A stretch of 64,000 nucleotides of DNA from Agrypnia vestita (taxonomy: Eukaryota > Arthropoda > Insecta > Trichoptera > Phryganeidae), in NCBI GenBank assembly GCA_016648135.1, contig JADDOH010000133.1:620001-684000 (forward strand), given 5' to 3'. The position numbers and the translations under genes are program-made. The notes under the pieces were generated by a model, which searched no databases, was not told the DNA's origin, and saw only the letters and a list, made by a program, of their open reading frames with translations. This document shows positions 44,140-55,499 of the stretch, one piece after another (position 1 is the stretch's first letter; each line of letters begins with the position of its first letter).

Positions 44140-45340
44140 ATTGTAGTGTAAAGGTGTAGAGTGCTGTAAAATCGTCGATTTCGATGTATTAGTATCACCT
44201 TACCATAACAATAAAGCAGTTGATTTTATGGTTTAAATCACGTAAATAATTATAGAAAAAATAACGATGCAATTAATTATTCTGTGAATTAATGATGAAG
44301 ATTTGGTGAAGCATCGAATAATTTAATTCGTAGGCACTTATTTTGCTGTGGTGTGAGGTAGAACAAGTTAAAAGTCAAATTAATAGATCTTATCGGGCTC
44401 AATTCCTCTCCATTGACTGCACAAATTGTGTTAGCATTTATGTTATGAATAAGTAAGAGATTTTGAGATACAACATTAAAATTAAACACGTAGGTACATT
44501 GATCCCGTCTCGTGCTTTCCCACCAGGAGGGAGTATTAAAAGTTGGTGATTGTGTTCACAAATGTTTTGATGATTACCTACGAATAACTTTATACGTTGT
44601 GTGATTGATTGACAATTAAGTTAAAAATAATGAAAACAGATTTTGATCCAAAATTGAATGGAATTTTTTTGCATTAGCCTACATTTTGGTACCAGTAAAT
44701 ACGTTTTGACAAGACTTTGATAGGATGACAAATAAATGTATTAAATGCTGCAAACGTTTTTGCATCAATATTTTTTCAGACATCACCCAAAAAGCAAGTC
44801 AAACGTGACGAGACCCTCAAGTACTGAAAACTGAGTTTCGGGTCATTAACACAAAAGAAGAAAAAACTCAAATAATTTTTAAAGAGATGTTATATAGCAT
44901 TTTTTAGCAGAAGTTTTTGTTTTTATCAAAAGTTTGAAAAAGATGTTAGCATGTTAGCATAATAGTTAGCGGAGTCTTTTGTCGTGAAAATACAACTACT
45001 GGTGGTTTAAATGTAGAATATCCATTTCAATTGAACGAAGCCTATATAGAAGATAATATCGGTCCGAGATAGCCCTTTGAGGCCACTTCCTCGGGCATTG
45101 TTAAAAACTTGAAAAACTTGTAATGGTAGATGTCCCATTGTAGAAAAAGCAGCTTCCAAATTTTTTTACGGTATTGCTAACAAAAAGATTTAATATATTC
45201 CATGGTGGGAGGCAATAATACCTCCGAAATACCAAGTTCAAAGCAATGTGACTCTTCCCTTGTGTGATTCCAAACGTTAAATAATCTTCTTTATAATTTT
45301 TTTGTCCGACATTTATTTAGTACCCACCAAACATTTTTTT
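44140..45340. other. AT-rich stretch without recognisable gene
   Basis: No repeats with clear limits or coding remnants were seen. Confidence 0.4.
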
Positions 45341-45342
45341 TA

Positions 45343-45527
45343 AATAGAAATGCGAATATGGAGTGCGTGTCGCATCAATATTCTTACTATTTTCAAAATA
45401 AGCTAAACGCTTGTGCTATGTAACTAAGACTAACTTGTCGGTGTTCCGAAATGGAAAGAACCACCGACCATCAGATAATCTGCGAGCGTCGTGACAACTA
45501 TACCAACAAGCTGCTCCAAATACAAAC
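45343..45527 (-). mobile_element. SINE copy (minus)
   Basis: On the minus strand a tRNA-like head (TTGGTATAGTTGTCACGACG, box A-like) is followed by a decayed box B and a body ACAAGTTAGTCTTAG, ATAGCACAAGC and GAAAATAGTAAGAATATTGA. The body matches copies at 49058-49240 and 25825-25950. The head abuts a 45-bp tandem repeat at 45512. Confidence 0.7.
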
Positions 45528-45640
45528 ATGAAAAAACATCTTCGAGAATTTTTAACTGCTCTAAATATAAGCATGAAAAAACATCTTCGAAAATTTTTAG
45601 TTGCTCCAAATATAAACATGAAAAAACTTCTTCGAGAACG
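45512..45640. repeat. Tandem repeat, three units of 45 bp
   Basis: Units start TGCTCCAAATACAAACATG (45512), TGCTCTAAATATAAGCATG (45557) and TGCTCCAAATATAAACATG (45602), each followed by AAAAAAC-TCTTCGA. Since 45 is a multiple of 3, the minus frame across it stays open and shows a repeated peptide, which is not a gene. Confidence 0.9.
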
Positions 45641-46139
45641 AAATTTACGGACGACTAAAAAGTTAGTTATAATTTCGTTGTAGATTCAAGCGTATAAATA
45701 AACTTGTAGAAAGATCTTAAAATGTGTCAGTCTTCATTGTATGAATATTGTCACATATTCGTCGCATTTTAAAAGTAAAACGCTTAAGTAAATTATACGT
45801 TTTATTTGGAAATAGAATGTCATTTTCGTCCCTAGAATGTTCGTGTCCGAAAAGTATCATTTGTAAATATCGCTTCGTTTGTATCTCGCCTCGCACGCAC
45901 ATATTTAACATCGACACTTCGAGCACCGCATCACAGTCCGGTGGCGTGACGTTTATAGCTACCCGTGCACCCCAAATCTAGCGCGAAAGTATCACGGGTC
46001 GTTTAGTTATCCTTCGTCTGGGTTATAAAATTCTTGATGCGGGTCTTCTCTCTATATTGTGACAACATATTGAAAATATGAATCATATTTTTTAGCCGTC
46101 ATTCTCTAAATTCTGCGAATTTCTTAACCTCCCTAGGTG

Positions 46140-46640
46140 TGAGATGAATTACCAATCATTTTTTGTTGGGGATTGAATATAACTCGATCATTTGGTCGCC
46201 TCACTATGTTAATCATTCAACGGCAGTTGAACGAATCCAAAAAAAATTATTAAGATTTATTAATTACAAATTAAATATACGCTTGGAAGATATTAATTAT
46301 AAATATATCCTTAGTTATTTACAACTTTAAACTTCTCTGTGAGACGTACTGTGAAAGACCTAATATTACTTTATAGGATTATAAACAGCATGATTGATTG
46401 CCCCCAGATTGTTAGTCTGATCGACTTATGTGCCCCATTGAGGTCATCAAGACACAGTGCATTATTATATCATAGTGGAAATGTCAGAATTAATACATTA
46501 GCAAACTCTGTAATTCCCAGATTACACTCATTACGGAATGAACATGCAGAAGCGGCTGACATTTTTGCTGATAATATAACTGTGTTTAGGACAAAGCTGA
46601 TACAATTCTTTACATCTCAACGAAATGGAAATGGATAATA
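46140..46640 (+). pseudogene. Jockey/CR1-like LINE ORF2 C-terminus
   Basis: The plus strand reads LEYNSIIWSPHYVNHSTAVE, RIQKKLLRFINYKLN, then after a shift RRTVKDLILLYRIINSMID, a part with RSSRHSALLYHSGNVRINTL, and NITVFRTKLIQFF before the stop. The order LEY-S-IWSP, IQK--LR, RR---DL--LYKI-N, then an F--KL--FF end is the last part of Jockey-clade ORF2. The final 100 codons are uninterrupted, so this is one of the better preserved fragments, but the reverse transcriptase core is gone. Confidence 0.75.
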
Positions 46641-47165
46641 AATTTTTCTGTATTATTATTTTAAAAATATGCATGTAAGAATTCTTATGGGTAGTTAAAT
46701 TATTTCTTAAAGTTAGCATATTATCGTCGGGTACTTTCACAAGCGTACAGCGGTAAATAACCAAAGTTTCGCATTTCAACTGTGGTTCTTCGATTCCCTA
46801 CACATAAATCTTTTTATCTATTCATTTTTTTCCAACTTTCTCAACTTTCCATATTGTCATAAAAATACTAAAATGCATATATGAGGCTAGATTGGCGGCA
46901 AAAATGCACTTATTACACATCTCAGTACATTTTTGCACGGATGCAATTCCGAGCGGCTAGTACATGGGCGCCAATAAAGCGCATATCATTTGTTGTAATA
47001 AAAGACGTGATTGATTTTATTGATGAATTATAGTAATTTGAGAAATACCTAAATGAAGTGATCGAGTTTTACTTCATATTAAAGAACACATTCTTATTGT
47101 GGAGTTACAATTTTTTCAGAATTTTTTTTTGTGAAATTTGAAATCAATTGGCGGAAAGGTACAAG

Positions 47166-47236
47166 GCTGATATGGTGTAATGGTAACACACATTCCCGGA
47201 AGATAGGAGATCTGGGTTCGAGTCCCGGTAGCAGCC
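47166..47236 (+). tRNA. tRNA-like sequence, probably SINE-derived
   Basis: Acceptor halves GCTGATA and TAGCAGC pair at six of seven positions. The D-arm TGGTGTAATGG and the T-arm TGGGTTCGAGTCCCGG fit Pol III boxes A and B. The anticodon stem is irregular (ATTCCCGGAAGATAGGA) and no proper 7-nt loop with U33 can be drawn, so no amino acid can be assigned and function is unlikely. Confidence 0.5.
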
Positions 47237-47249
47237 AATACATTTTTTC

Positions 47250-48100
47250 GTTGATTTGATTTTTCTGCACGTCTTTCTAATTGATTGATAAATTTGGTTT
47301 TGAGTTTTATTACCTACCTTTAACTGCATTTAACAAAAAGTTTACTTAAAATGTATTAGTACCCGTACTTTTATTTATTCTTATTTATTTAATTACACTA
47401 TACATAAGTGTGTTAATTACATGTCTTATATTTGAATAACAGAACGAGTATGTTAACGCTTACCCACCATTAAAAGTGAATTTTTAGTTCTCGTGTCATA
47501 TACATATACCTACCTGCCTATTATTAATGTAATCATTAGTAGCATTATATTAGATTGGTGAAATAGGATATAAAGTATGAAAAATAAAATTTAATAAACA
47601 TTAGACTAGGTTATAGAAATTAAAAAGGTATTGTCATAATATTTAAAAGTAGGTATATATTGATTGTTTTTGAAAAAGATTTTTTTTCATAGCGTTGTTG
47701 AGTTTAATTTTTTTTAGTAGATTTTCCATTTAATTTTGAAATTCCTATAACGGGTATTAATACGCTTCCCGCAAAAGATGTATTAGAGCAAATTAAAAAA
47801 AATATATATACCTACATATTATTTTACTTCAGTAAATTTTGTCACATTTATAAAGGGATTAGATTGCGGGTGCTTTAAATGCCACGAGGACTTGTTTCTC
47901 TAAACAATATTGCCTGACATTGTGGTTATTCAGAATAAACCTCATTCAGACTCTTAGATCTTTGAGTAACTCTAAAGTCATTGTATGGTTATAACACGAG
48001 TAAGTTTATTAAATACATGGGCTTAGTTTAAAAGCTAAATTATATAATATACGTTTGATATTCGTTCAGGTATGTAATACGTGTTTACCACAAGCAAGTT
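47250..48100. other. AT-rich stretch without recognisable gene
   Basis: No supportable feature. Confidence 0.4.
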
Positions 48101-48104
48101 CACA

Positions 48105-48233
48105 CTATTCGCTTTCGAAAGCTTTCAGGAAGGCGTGCGTCACCTGCTCTGACATTGATGACCTTGGAATCCACGTGCCTTGTACCTGTACGATAAATTG
48201 AATATGCTCTTCATTCACCTCAAATAACAAATT
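48105..48233 (-). CDS. Weak exon candidate, minus strand
   Basis: A GC-raised patch has a minus frame open from 48233 to a TAG at 48105 with protein-like content (NEEHIQFIVQVQ, GTWIPRSSMSEQVTHAF, LKAFESE). ATCGTACAG before 48185 could serve as acceptor, and CAG|GTGACG after 48144 as donor, which would define a 42-nt phase-0 exon; otherwise the frame would be a terminal exon. The plus strand has a competing, cysteine-rich frame. One of the two may be real, or neither. Confidence 0.25.
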   Translation of the reverse strand, partial: NLLFEVNEEHIQFIVQVQGTWIPRSSMSEQVTHAFLKAFESE

Positions 48234-48239
48234 TTAACG

Positions 48240-49055
48240 TTTTATTTTTTTATTTGTACTTATTTCTTACTTTTCAAATACAAGAATGTGTAATCTGTCA
48301 CTTTTTTTAACTAACTGTCCTTACTACATTTTATCATTTATTTATCGCGAACTTAAACATCCTACGTATATAGGAAGTGGGCGTGGGCGTCGTCTCACTA
48401 GGATAAAGCTGTACCGAGGTGGGAAACTTTACAACAAAATACTAAATAAAATGAATTGATTTTAAATATCTTCAAAAATAATAAATACATATTATTTCAT
48501 TAAGATAAATTATAGATGTCTCGCAGAGTCGAAGCTATTTATAAGGGAAAGTATATATGGAAGTCTTTTGACTTAGAGCTTACGTAGGGTTTACGTCCTA
48601 TCATATGGCTGACTTAAATGATAACTTTATACTAATAAATACCGATTCAACTCTATATTGTCGATATATATCAAATTTTTGGAAGTTGTACCTAAACATA
48701 TATGGTTTTTTACGCATCTTTTTTTAAAATTTTTGTAACCAGTATGCAAGCGGCGTCTACGGATTTTTTTTAAAAATTTTTTATTCTCATGAAACAGTAT
48801 GTAAATGTCATTGCTGATAAATAAGACTTTTATAATTTTTAGTTAGAGTTTGAAGCAATATTCCTTTTTTTAAATTTTCTAAATATTTTCAATACAAAAA
48901 TAAAGTGGTGATAAAACAAAGATTACTGTCACATCCATTTACTTCAATATTCTTTCTATATATAAATGACATTCATCCTAATTATTAACATATACACTAA
49001 AATAGGCCTGAAAATTATTTAAATAATTCTTCGTTTCTGAAAAATCTTTTTTTTT
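48240..49055. other. AT-rich stretch without recognisable gene
   Basis: No supportable feature; poly-T runs only. Confidence 0.4.
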
Positions 49056-49057
49056 TA

Positions 49058-49240
49058 AATAGCGATGCAGACACGGAATACGTATTGCACTAATATTCTT
49101 ACTATTTTCGAACTAATTAAAAGCCTGTGCTATGAAAATAGGACTAACTTGTTGGTGTCCTGGAATGGGGCTCGAACAATCGACCACCATATTACTAGGC
49201 GAGCGTCATGATCACTACACCAGCAAGCTACTCATATCTC
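49058..49240 (-). mobile_element. SINE copy (minus), best preserved
   Basis: The minus strand begins GCTTGCTGGTGTAGTGATCA (box A), then CGATTGTTCGAGCCCC (box B region), then ACCAACAAGTTAGTCCTATT, CATAGCACAGGCTT and GAAAATAGTAAGAATATTAG. The other copies lie at 45343-45527 and 25825-25950. The layout of tRNA-like head plus unrelated body is that of a tRNA-derived SINE. Confidence 0.75.
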
Positions 49241-49267
49241 TATTATTTATCAGTACATCTCTAATTT

Positions 49268-49345
49268 ATCTTATTCAACGATGATCCCTCTGCGGACAAA
49301 ATCCAGCAATTGGGTTCCTAAAAATTTTAACATACCCAAAAAATA
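49268..49345 (+). repeat. Dispersed repeat, copy 1 of 3
   Basis: The words ATCCCTCTGCGGACAAAATC, CAG and GTTCCTAAAA are shared with 61110-61165 and 61870-61925. Family and ends are unknown. Confidence 0.5.
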
Positions 49346-50117
49346 TTGTAGATATGTACATATTATTTAATACAAAAACAGATATAAAAATTGTGTTTGT
49401 TTGCGTATAAGAAATAAAACACTTTGATGAGCATATACATAAGCTGATATCTGTATTCTACAAAAAGTATATAGGAAAGCGACATTATTTATGGCCTACC
49501 CCTAATAGTGTGGCAATGTCCCACTGAAAACGTAGATACTGTGATATTTTTGTTTTGTAGGATTTCTCAATGTCAGCGTTGCGACAACAGTAAATCAATT
49601 CAGCAAAAAAAGTGATATTTTTTGAGGTTTGCTCTTAAATTGTCTGTAAATAAATGAGACAGTCTTTCTCCAAAAAGAGCGCGTTGCCCTAAATCTTTAA
49701 TTTCTGTCACCCCGTTAAATAGGCAATTTATTTAAGCAAGTAAAATGCTCACACGTAGCGACCTCAATATAAGTACTTATTATTAAATTTAAGTGATAAA
49801 TCAATGTATTACCCGGTCTACTGATGCGTATGAACGTGAAAACATGACACACCAACGTTTTTATCGATAATGATTTTTTCTCGTGAACGTGAACAAGAAA
49901 ATATATGTTTTTTTTACCGAGCTTAACTGTGTAGGTAAGTTTTCATAAAAATACGACACTTCAATGTTACCTGTTGCTGTCTAACGATGTGTATGAACGT
50001 GACGTTTTTACCGGAATTTCTCGTGAACGTGAAAAAACAAGGTTCCTACCAAGGTTCACTGTGAAATGATCATAAATATAAGACAAACCAAGGTACTACT
50101 CATTGCGGTCTAAAGAT

Positions 50118-50858
50118 TAGTGATGGGTCCGCTCTGTACTCACTACTACAATGTAGTACTACATTACATTGAAGTGCACACTTCGCACGATTTGAAGTGT
50201 AGTGCACACTACAAACTACAAACACCAAAGTTATTGAAAGTATAAACTTCAAATAGTACACTTCATTTCAAAGCGAACACTACAAAGTACACACACTTCA
50301 ATGTTATCGAAAGTATGAGAAATATACTTTAAATAGTGCATTTTTTACGTGAAATTTTTGGGAAGTTGATGTACATAAATGAAGAAATTTCTGTAAACTG
50401 TAACAACCCCCCCCCCCCATGGTTTGAAAAATTTTTGGAATCGAATCTGGCTGGCGACCTTTTTTTTTTTATTTTAGGTCGCCAAATGTTACTTTGTCAT
50501 TTATCTTAAATATTTTTCTCGTTGACCTTTTTTTTTTTTTAGCTCGCCAAGTTTTTATTTGGGAAAAAAATACTTCACTTCATTTGAAAATTTACTTCAC
50601 TAGTACTACAATTACTTCATTTCATTACTTCACTTCATTAATATTACAATTACTTCATTACTTCACTTCAATTACTTCACTTCATTTACTTCACTTCAAT
50701 TACTTCATTTCATTTACTTCACTTCATTTCGTAGTACTACAATAACTTCACTTCAAGTAGTTTTTACTACAATTGTAGTGTACACTTTGTAGTCTTCAAA
50801 CTGATGAACGTGTGTGTGTTGTAGTCTTCAGTTTGAATTGTAGTTTTTCCCTTCGCTA
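50118..50858. mobile_element. hAT-type MITE, 741 bp, with 8-bp target duplication
   Basis: The ends are TAGTGATGGG and, complemented, TAGCGAAGGG. They are flanked by CTAAAGAT (50110-50117) and CTAGAGAT (50859-50866), an 8-bp duplication with one change and the hAT pattern nTnnnnAn. The inside is made of CACTTCA, GTAGT and ACTTCATT words that give inverted, near-satellite structure, a run of C at 50407-50419, and two poly-T blocks near GGTCGCCA and AGCTCGCCA. No transposase is encoded. Confidence 0.7.
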
Positions 50859-51043
50859 CTAGAGATGCGTATGCATGTGAACACATGACACATTACTAAA
50901 GATGCGTGTGCATGTGAACACATGACACATTACTAAAGATGCGTGCGCATGTGAACACATGACACATTACTAAAGATGCATGTGCATGTGAAGACATGAC
51001 ACATTACTAATGATGCGTGTGCATGTGAACACATGACACATTA
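50859..51043 (+). repeat. Tandem repeat, five units of 37 bp
   Basis: The unit is CTAAAGATGCGTGTGCATGT followed by GAACACATGACACATTA, with single-base differences between units. The first unit supplies the right target duplication of the hAT-type MITE. Confidence 0.9.
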
Positions 51044-51479
51044 GTGTTTTTACCGAAAATGATTATTTTATTGTGAACGTGAACGCGAAAACAATGTTTT
51101 TACCGAGATTAACTCTGTATTAAATAATAAAAATACGACACACCAATGTTCCTTAAGAAGCGTAACAGAATATTATAAATTATGTGCGTATCTATCAAAT
51201 TTTACCTCTTTATATATTAGGTATAGACAGATTTTTCACACTACGCTGAAAAAACTACATTTCTAATCGCAATACAATTTCGCGTAAATATACTACACAC
51301 AAATACTTATAACAAACCAGAACATCATAATCATAATGAGATTTTCTTAATCCAAGCAATTGGTGGAATTCATGAATATAGATATTAATATCTCCCCACA
51401 AACACTTTAGCTAACATATATTTTGTAAATTTATTTATTTATATTATCACAAATACAAATATACTTTTTTAAATTGGCT

Positions 51480-52125
51480 TATAACGCCCCACTAGGTTAA
51501 ACCCTGTTCTGGGGCAGTTATAATTATTACTGAATATTTTAATGACGTAATACAATACTATATAAAACAATAGATAAGAAAAATATGTATAAAAAAAATA
51601 CATAAACGAAAATAAATATAAAAGATAGGTATACAATATGGTAAAAAGAGTAACAATACAAAAAGAGTAAAAAATATAGAATATTTTATCATGGGTAGAT
51701 CACCTCCTCAGCATACTTTCTTCCTGAATTATTCAGCCATTTTATAATTTTATTTTTATAATTTATTTTTACATTTGCCTTAATTTTGTCAGATAACTTA
51801 TTAAAGACACGAGCGGCAATAAAATTAATGTGTCTTTGCCCAAAAGAGGTTTTCATGTTAGGCACAACAAAATTATTTTTTCTTGCTTGCCTTGTGACTT
51901 TGTTTTGCTGAGTTCTATTGTGTGAAATATTGTCCTTTTGAAAATTTGTAAGTATGATCTTAAGGTATAATTGCCTAAGATAAAGAACGACAAAAATTAT
52001 AAATTAATCATCTGAAGGAAACATTCTCGATCTTTTGTTGACGATTCGAATGATACATTTTTGGGTCTTTGCTAATGCATCCATGATTGATTTAACACTT
52101 CCTCCCCACCCATTTAAACCATATT
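51480..52125 (-). pseudogene. LINE ORF2 C-terminal fragment with 3' end
   Basis: The minus strand reads GLNGWGGSVKSIMDALAKTQ, then KCIIRIVNKRSRMFPSDDL, a decayed middle (NYTLRSYLQIFKRTIF), a VPNMKTSFGQRHINFIAARV-like part in another frame, and FNKLSDKI and EEVIYP before the stop. WGG--KS-MD-L-K-Q---IR is a common motif just after the reverse transcriptase in Jockey/CR1-superfamily LINEs. Several stops and shifts mark it as dead. The 3' untranslated part contains TAACGCCCCACTAGG near 51482. Confidence 0.7.
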
Positions 52126-52129
52126 ATTA

Positions 52130-53030
52130 TTATCATCCCCACCCATTTAACACATCATGCCCGCTCAATTAAACCATATTTTAAAAATAAATTATTTTAT
52201 AAAACGATATATCATTATATTGAAAATAAATTTTGGTTTTCTAGAGAGACGCGTGACTTGACATTTTTCTCGTCGATTGCCACCATTTTTATATGGCACT
52301 TCTATTAGTGAAAAATGTTGTTAGTAAAGTAGGATAAATGATTAATAATAAATTTTGTGATATATACACTGATTCTTTCGCTAGAAATATGAAAGTTTTT
52401 TCTCAAAGGGATTCTACGATCTGCGAGCCATTGAGCCTCTATTGAAACCTATCTCTTAGTATACTTCATCAATATTTCACGTAAGTGAATCTATACAAAA
52501 TGTATTTTTATTCTGTTTTTCATTTAACAACCCCTTTGAATCATGAAACTCAAAAAAATGACCCGCCTTTATTCGTAAACATTCGAGCGATGCTCGTGCT
52601 TTGATGTAGTTTTATATTAGCAAAGCCGATTTTGTATGCCTGTATTATATCAATGGCGTGCGCTGGACTTGGGACTTAAGGATGCTGCTTATATCGATAC
52701 TGTAAAAATAAAATGCGCTAACATGTTGTACATAATATCAATTTGAATGATTATAATTAACCTTTATTCCTAAGTAAATTTTTGATCTTAATAATCGTAA
52801 TGTTACTTGATAATAAATGAGTGTTTTTTTAATTTTATAAAATTAATTTATTGTTTATATGTTAAGTTTAGGTACGCCCCTCTTGTATCCGTAAAATTAA
52901 AACTACGAAACAATTCGCGTATTATGCACTATCTCAGACCTTATATTATTCGAACGTGTAATACATGTTTCCATAGAAAAAAATCAGTCAATGTTCAGTC
53001 ACGACGAAGACCGTTGCATTTCACACGATA
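52130..53030. other. AT-rich, no gene recognised
   Basis: Near 52100-52180 the word CCCACCCATTTAA recurs with small changes (three partial copies). Nothing else was seen. Confidence 0.4.
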
Positions 53031-53489
53031 GACCGCGTTGACCTTGCTACCTATGCGCTCTACACTTACGCAGTAATTTTAAATTTTATTTAATTTGTTG
53101 ACGCACAAAAAACTTTTGTATAAAATTAAAAAACTATTTAATTTAGAATTACTTCGCAGAAATGATAGTAATATACAGTTTTTTTATGAGTTGGTGTGTA
53201 CGCCCCTGGTATGTTTGTGTGTAGTCTCGGGTTGTGATTGTGGCTATTTGTGTGATAGAAGAAGACAAGGTCAGGGAAGTAGGCACCTGCCTGCCGCGGG
53301 GGGGCCGGGGGTGGGTTTGATCGATACTAGGCCCTCACCTGGAACTTTCACAACGGGGCCGACAATTTTCTTTCAATACTTTTTTCTACACTCATCTATC
53401 TTCGACGTCTTATCTGGTCCACAAATTACGTAACTTCACCTGCCGGGTATTTTTGCCATTTTTCACGGCGACTGTTTTCTGACTGCGAC

Positions 53490-53555
53490 ATGGGGTATGT
53501 TAAAGTGGTTTGCCTGAAGAAATTTGGGTCTTGCATAAAAAGCGTCACGTCATTG
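53490..53555 (+). CDS. Candidate first coding exon (22 codons)
   Basis: ATG at 53490 has G at -3 and G at +4 and opens 22 codons (MGYVKVVCLKKFGSC, then IKSVTSL) that end exactly at a consensus donor GTAAGT (53556-53561). The 400 bp before it is GC-raised (53200-53490), like a 5' untranslated region. The gene is not recognised, and one good donor after a short frame may be chance. Confidence 0.3.
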
Positions 53556-53927
53556 GTAAGTAGATCAATCCAATTTAAATAATAGTTTTAAAATATGCTA
53601 ATATGATTACATTTGAAAAGATTTTATGTTTAATATACCTATTTGAAAAGATTTGATGTTTTTACATAAAATCTAGGAACAAGCGTACAGTACAAACATA
53701 TTTATATAAATTAAATCCAAGAAAAGAGGATTATGTACACACATTTTTCACCAATTTCCTTTGATATTCGTAACATTAAATTTCTATATTGTATTTATTT
53801 ATTTAATTGGGTTAGTCTTTATTTTGTTTTGAATATTATTTACAATTTATTTTATCATTAAGATATTATTTATTAATTTATCATAAAAACTGTATTGTGT
53901 TATTGTTCAAAAATCATATTCAAAATT

Positions 53928-54035
53928 TTCATAAAATATTTATAGGTTATACTCTAATATCACCCTAGGACCATTTTTCAGGGTCAATAACGACCTGTTG
54001 ACGGTCTATTTATTAAAAATTAAAAATGAAATAAA
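53928..54035. repeat. Dispersed repeat, copy 2 (partner at 10545-10650)
   Basis: It has ATAAAATATTTATAGG, ACTCTAATATCACCC and GGGTCAATAACGACCTGTTG in the same order as the first copy. Confidence 0.55.
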
Positions 54036-54196
54036 ATTAATGACGTTGAATGTATGATTGAACTGTTAATTTATAAATATTGCTCATTGGTAGATTAATA
54101 AAAGGTATTAGGTAAATCGCAATAATAAGTCAAGATAATTAGTAAGCAGGCGCGTGCCGTGAGTTTAATGAAGCACGACTTTTACCTAAACATATA

Positions 54197-55480
54197 TTAG
54201 GTCCTTACATATGAAATTGACGTTTAGTATGGGAGGAACATAAAGCCGATTTTTTTTATTATAATATATTTATTTAATCAAAGTATGTACCATTGCTATC
54301 TATGCACTTTTGCCATCTCATAGGTAGTTCATCGATCCCTGTACTAAAAAAACCATTCGGACGGGAATCAATAAAATCTTTGAAGGCGGTTTGGACTGCC
54401 CCATCGGAGTTGAATTTTTTCCTTTGCAAGAAGTTATCCAAATTTCGAAAAAAATGGTAATCTGTTGGGGCAAGGTCCGGAGAGTACGGTGGATGTCTTA
54501 GACATTCCAATTGAAGCTCCTCTAATTTGGTAGCCGTCTGTTGTGTAGTGTGTGGTCTAGCGTTATCATGAAGCAGCAGTGACCTAGAGCGATTAACCAG
54601 CCTCGGTTGTTTAGCAGCTAGCTTTTCCATCATGGTTTGCAGTTGCTGACAATAGACATCTGCCGTAATTGTCTGGCCAGAATTAAGAAAGCTGTAGTGA
54701 ACGACACCAGCACTAGTCCACCAAACGCTCACAAGTAACTTTTTTGGAGTCAATTTTCGCTTGGGGCAGGTTTGGCTGGTTCGGCAGGGTTCAGCCATTG
54801 CGATGAGCGCTTCCGATTATCGTACAGGATCCACTTTTCATCACAGGTAATGATTCGATTTAAAATCCCTTCATTATTGTGCCGGTTGAGTAATGCAACG
54901 CAGCAGTCAACGCGCGTTTGTTGATTTGCTTCACTCAATTCGTGAGGTACCCACCTTTCAAGCTTTTTCACCTTACCAATTTGCTTCAAGTGGATTAAAA
55001 CAGTTTTATCACTAACACCGCAGCCTGCAGCTAACTCGGATGTGGTTTGCGATGGATCCGCTTCCACAATAGTCTTCAATTCTGCATTATCAACTTTGGT
55101 CTCCGGCCGTCCACGGGGCTTGTTCTGCAGGTCGAAATTTCCAGAACGAAAACGTTGGAACCAAAAACGCACTGTGTTTTCTTTTGCGGCACCGTCGCCA
55201 TACACATCATTAATCCTTCGAGCCGTTTCTGCAGCACTGGTGCCACGGTGGAACTCGTACTCGTAAATAACGCAATATTTCAAGTTTTTCATTTTGTAAA
55301 CTGAGTGACGCAAAGAAAAAAACAATTGAGGAAAAAACAAATGAATTATAATTTTCAAAACACAAATACATGAGTAAATAGCTATATAAATTTGGATTTG
55401 GAATTCCTAACCAATGAGAAGATATTTGAGATCAAATTTGCCAGTACGGCAAAACGTCAATTTTATATGTAAGGACCTAA
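54197..55480 (-). mobile_element. Nearly complete mariner element, 1284 bp
   Basis: Inverted ends of about 30 bp start TTAGGTCCTTACATAT on both sides with only two differences. TA flanks the element at 54195-54196 and 55481-55482. The size and ends are those of a full mariner. The transposase inside has one frameshift (next entry). The high similarity of the ends suggests it is not very old. Confidence 0.9.
54274..55292 (-). pseudogene. Mariner transposase (DD34D), one frameshift
   Basis: The likely start is the ATG at 55292 (MKNLKYCVIYEYEF), not the longer frame start at 55358, because known mariner proteins begin about there. The N-terminal part holds two helix-turn-helix regions (TSELAAGCGVSDKTVLIHLK is the second) and WVPHELSE. 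The DDE domain has the first aspartate in ITCDEKWILYDN, the second in LLHDNARPH, and the third in PTDYHFF, with 34 residues between the last two. The reading breaks at about 54758-54762, where a base is missing in a CCCC-AAG run, so the protein ends in 'APSEN' and the rest is in the next frame. All catalytic residues are kept. The length (about 340 codons) is normal. The WVPHEL, CDEKWILYDNR and VWW--AG--HYSFLN motifs place it near the cecropia-type mariners. Confidence 0.9.
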
Positions 55481-55499
55481 TATTTCATATAGTTATAAT

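Larger units (their letters stand above)
49815..51155 (+). repeat. Satellite-like tandem array, interrupted
   Basis: Three long units start at about 49816, 49978 and 50108. Each begins with GTCTAnnGATG, then GTGTATGAACGTGA-like words, a GTTTTTACCG block, TTCTCGTGAACGTGAA, and ends with 'ACGACACACCAATGTT' or a variant. The third unit is split by a hAT-type MITE (50118-50858) and its first part is expanded into 37-bp repeats (50859-51043). Confidence 0.75.

Noticed and set aside
45416..45619. Open frame with a repeated peptide on the minus strand
   Set aside because: It is the translation of the 45-bp tandem repeat, whose length is a multiple of three.
55042..55304. Plus-strand open frames of 74-85 codons
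   Set aside because: Antisense to the mariner transposase at 54274-55292.
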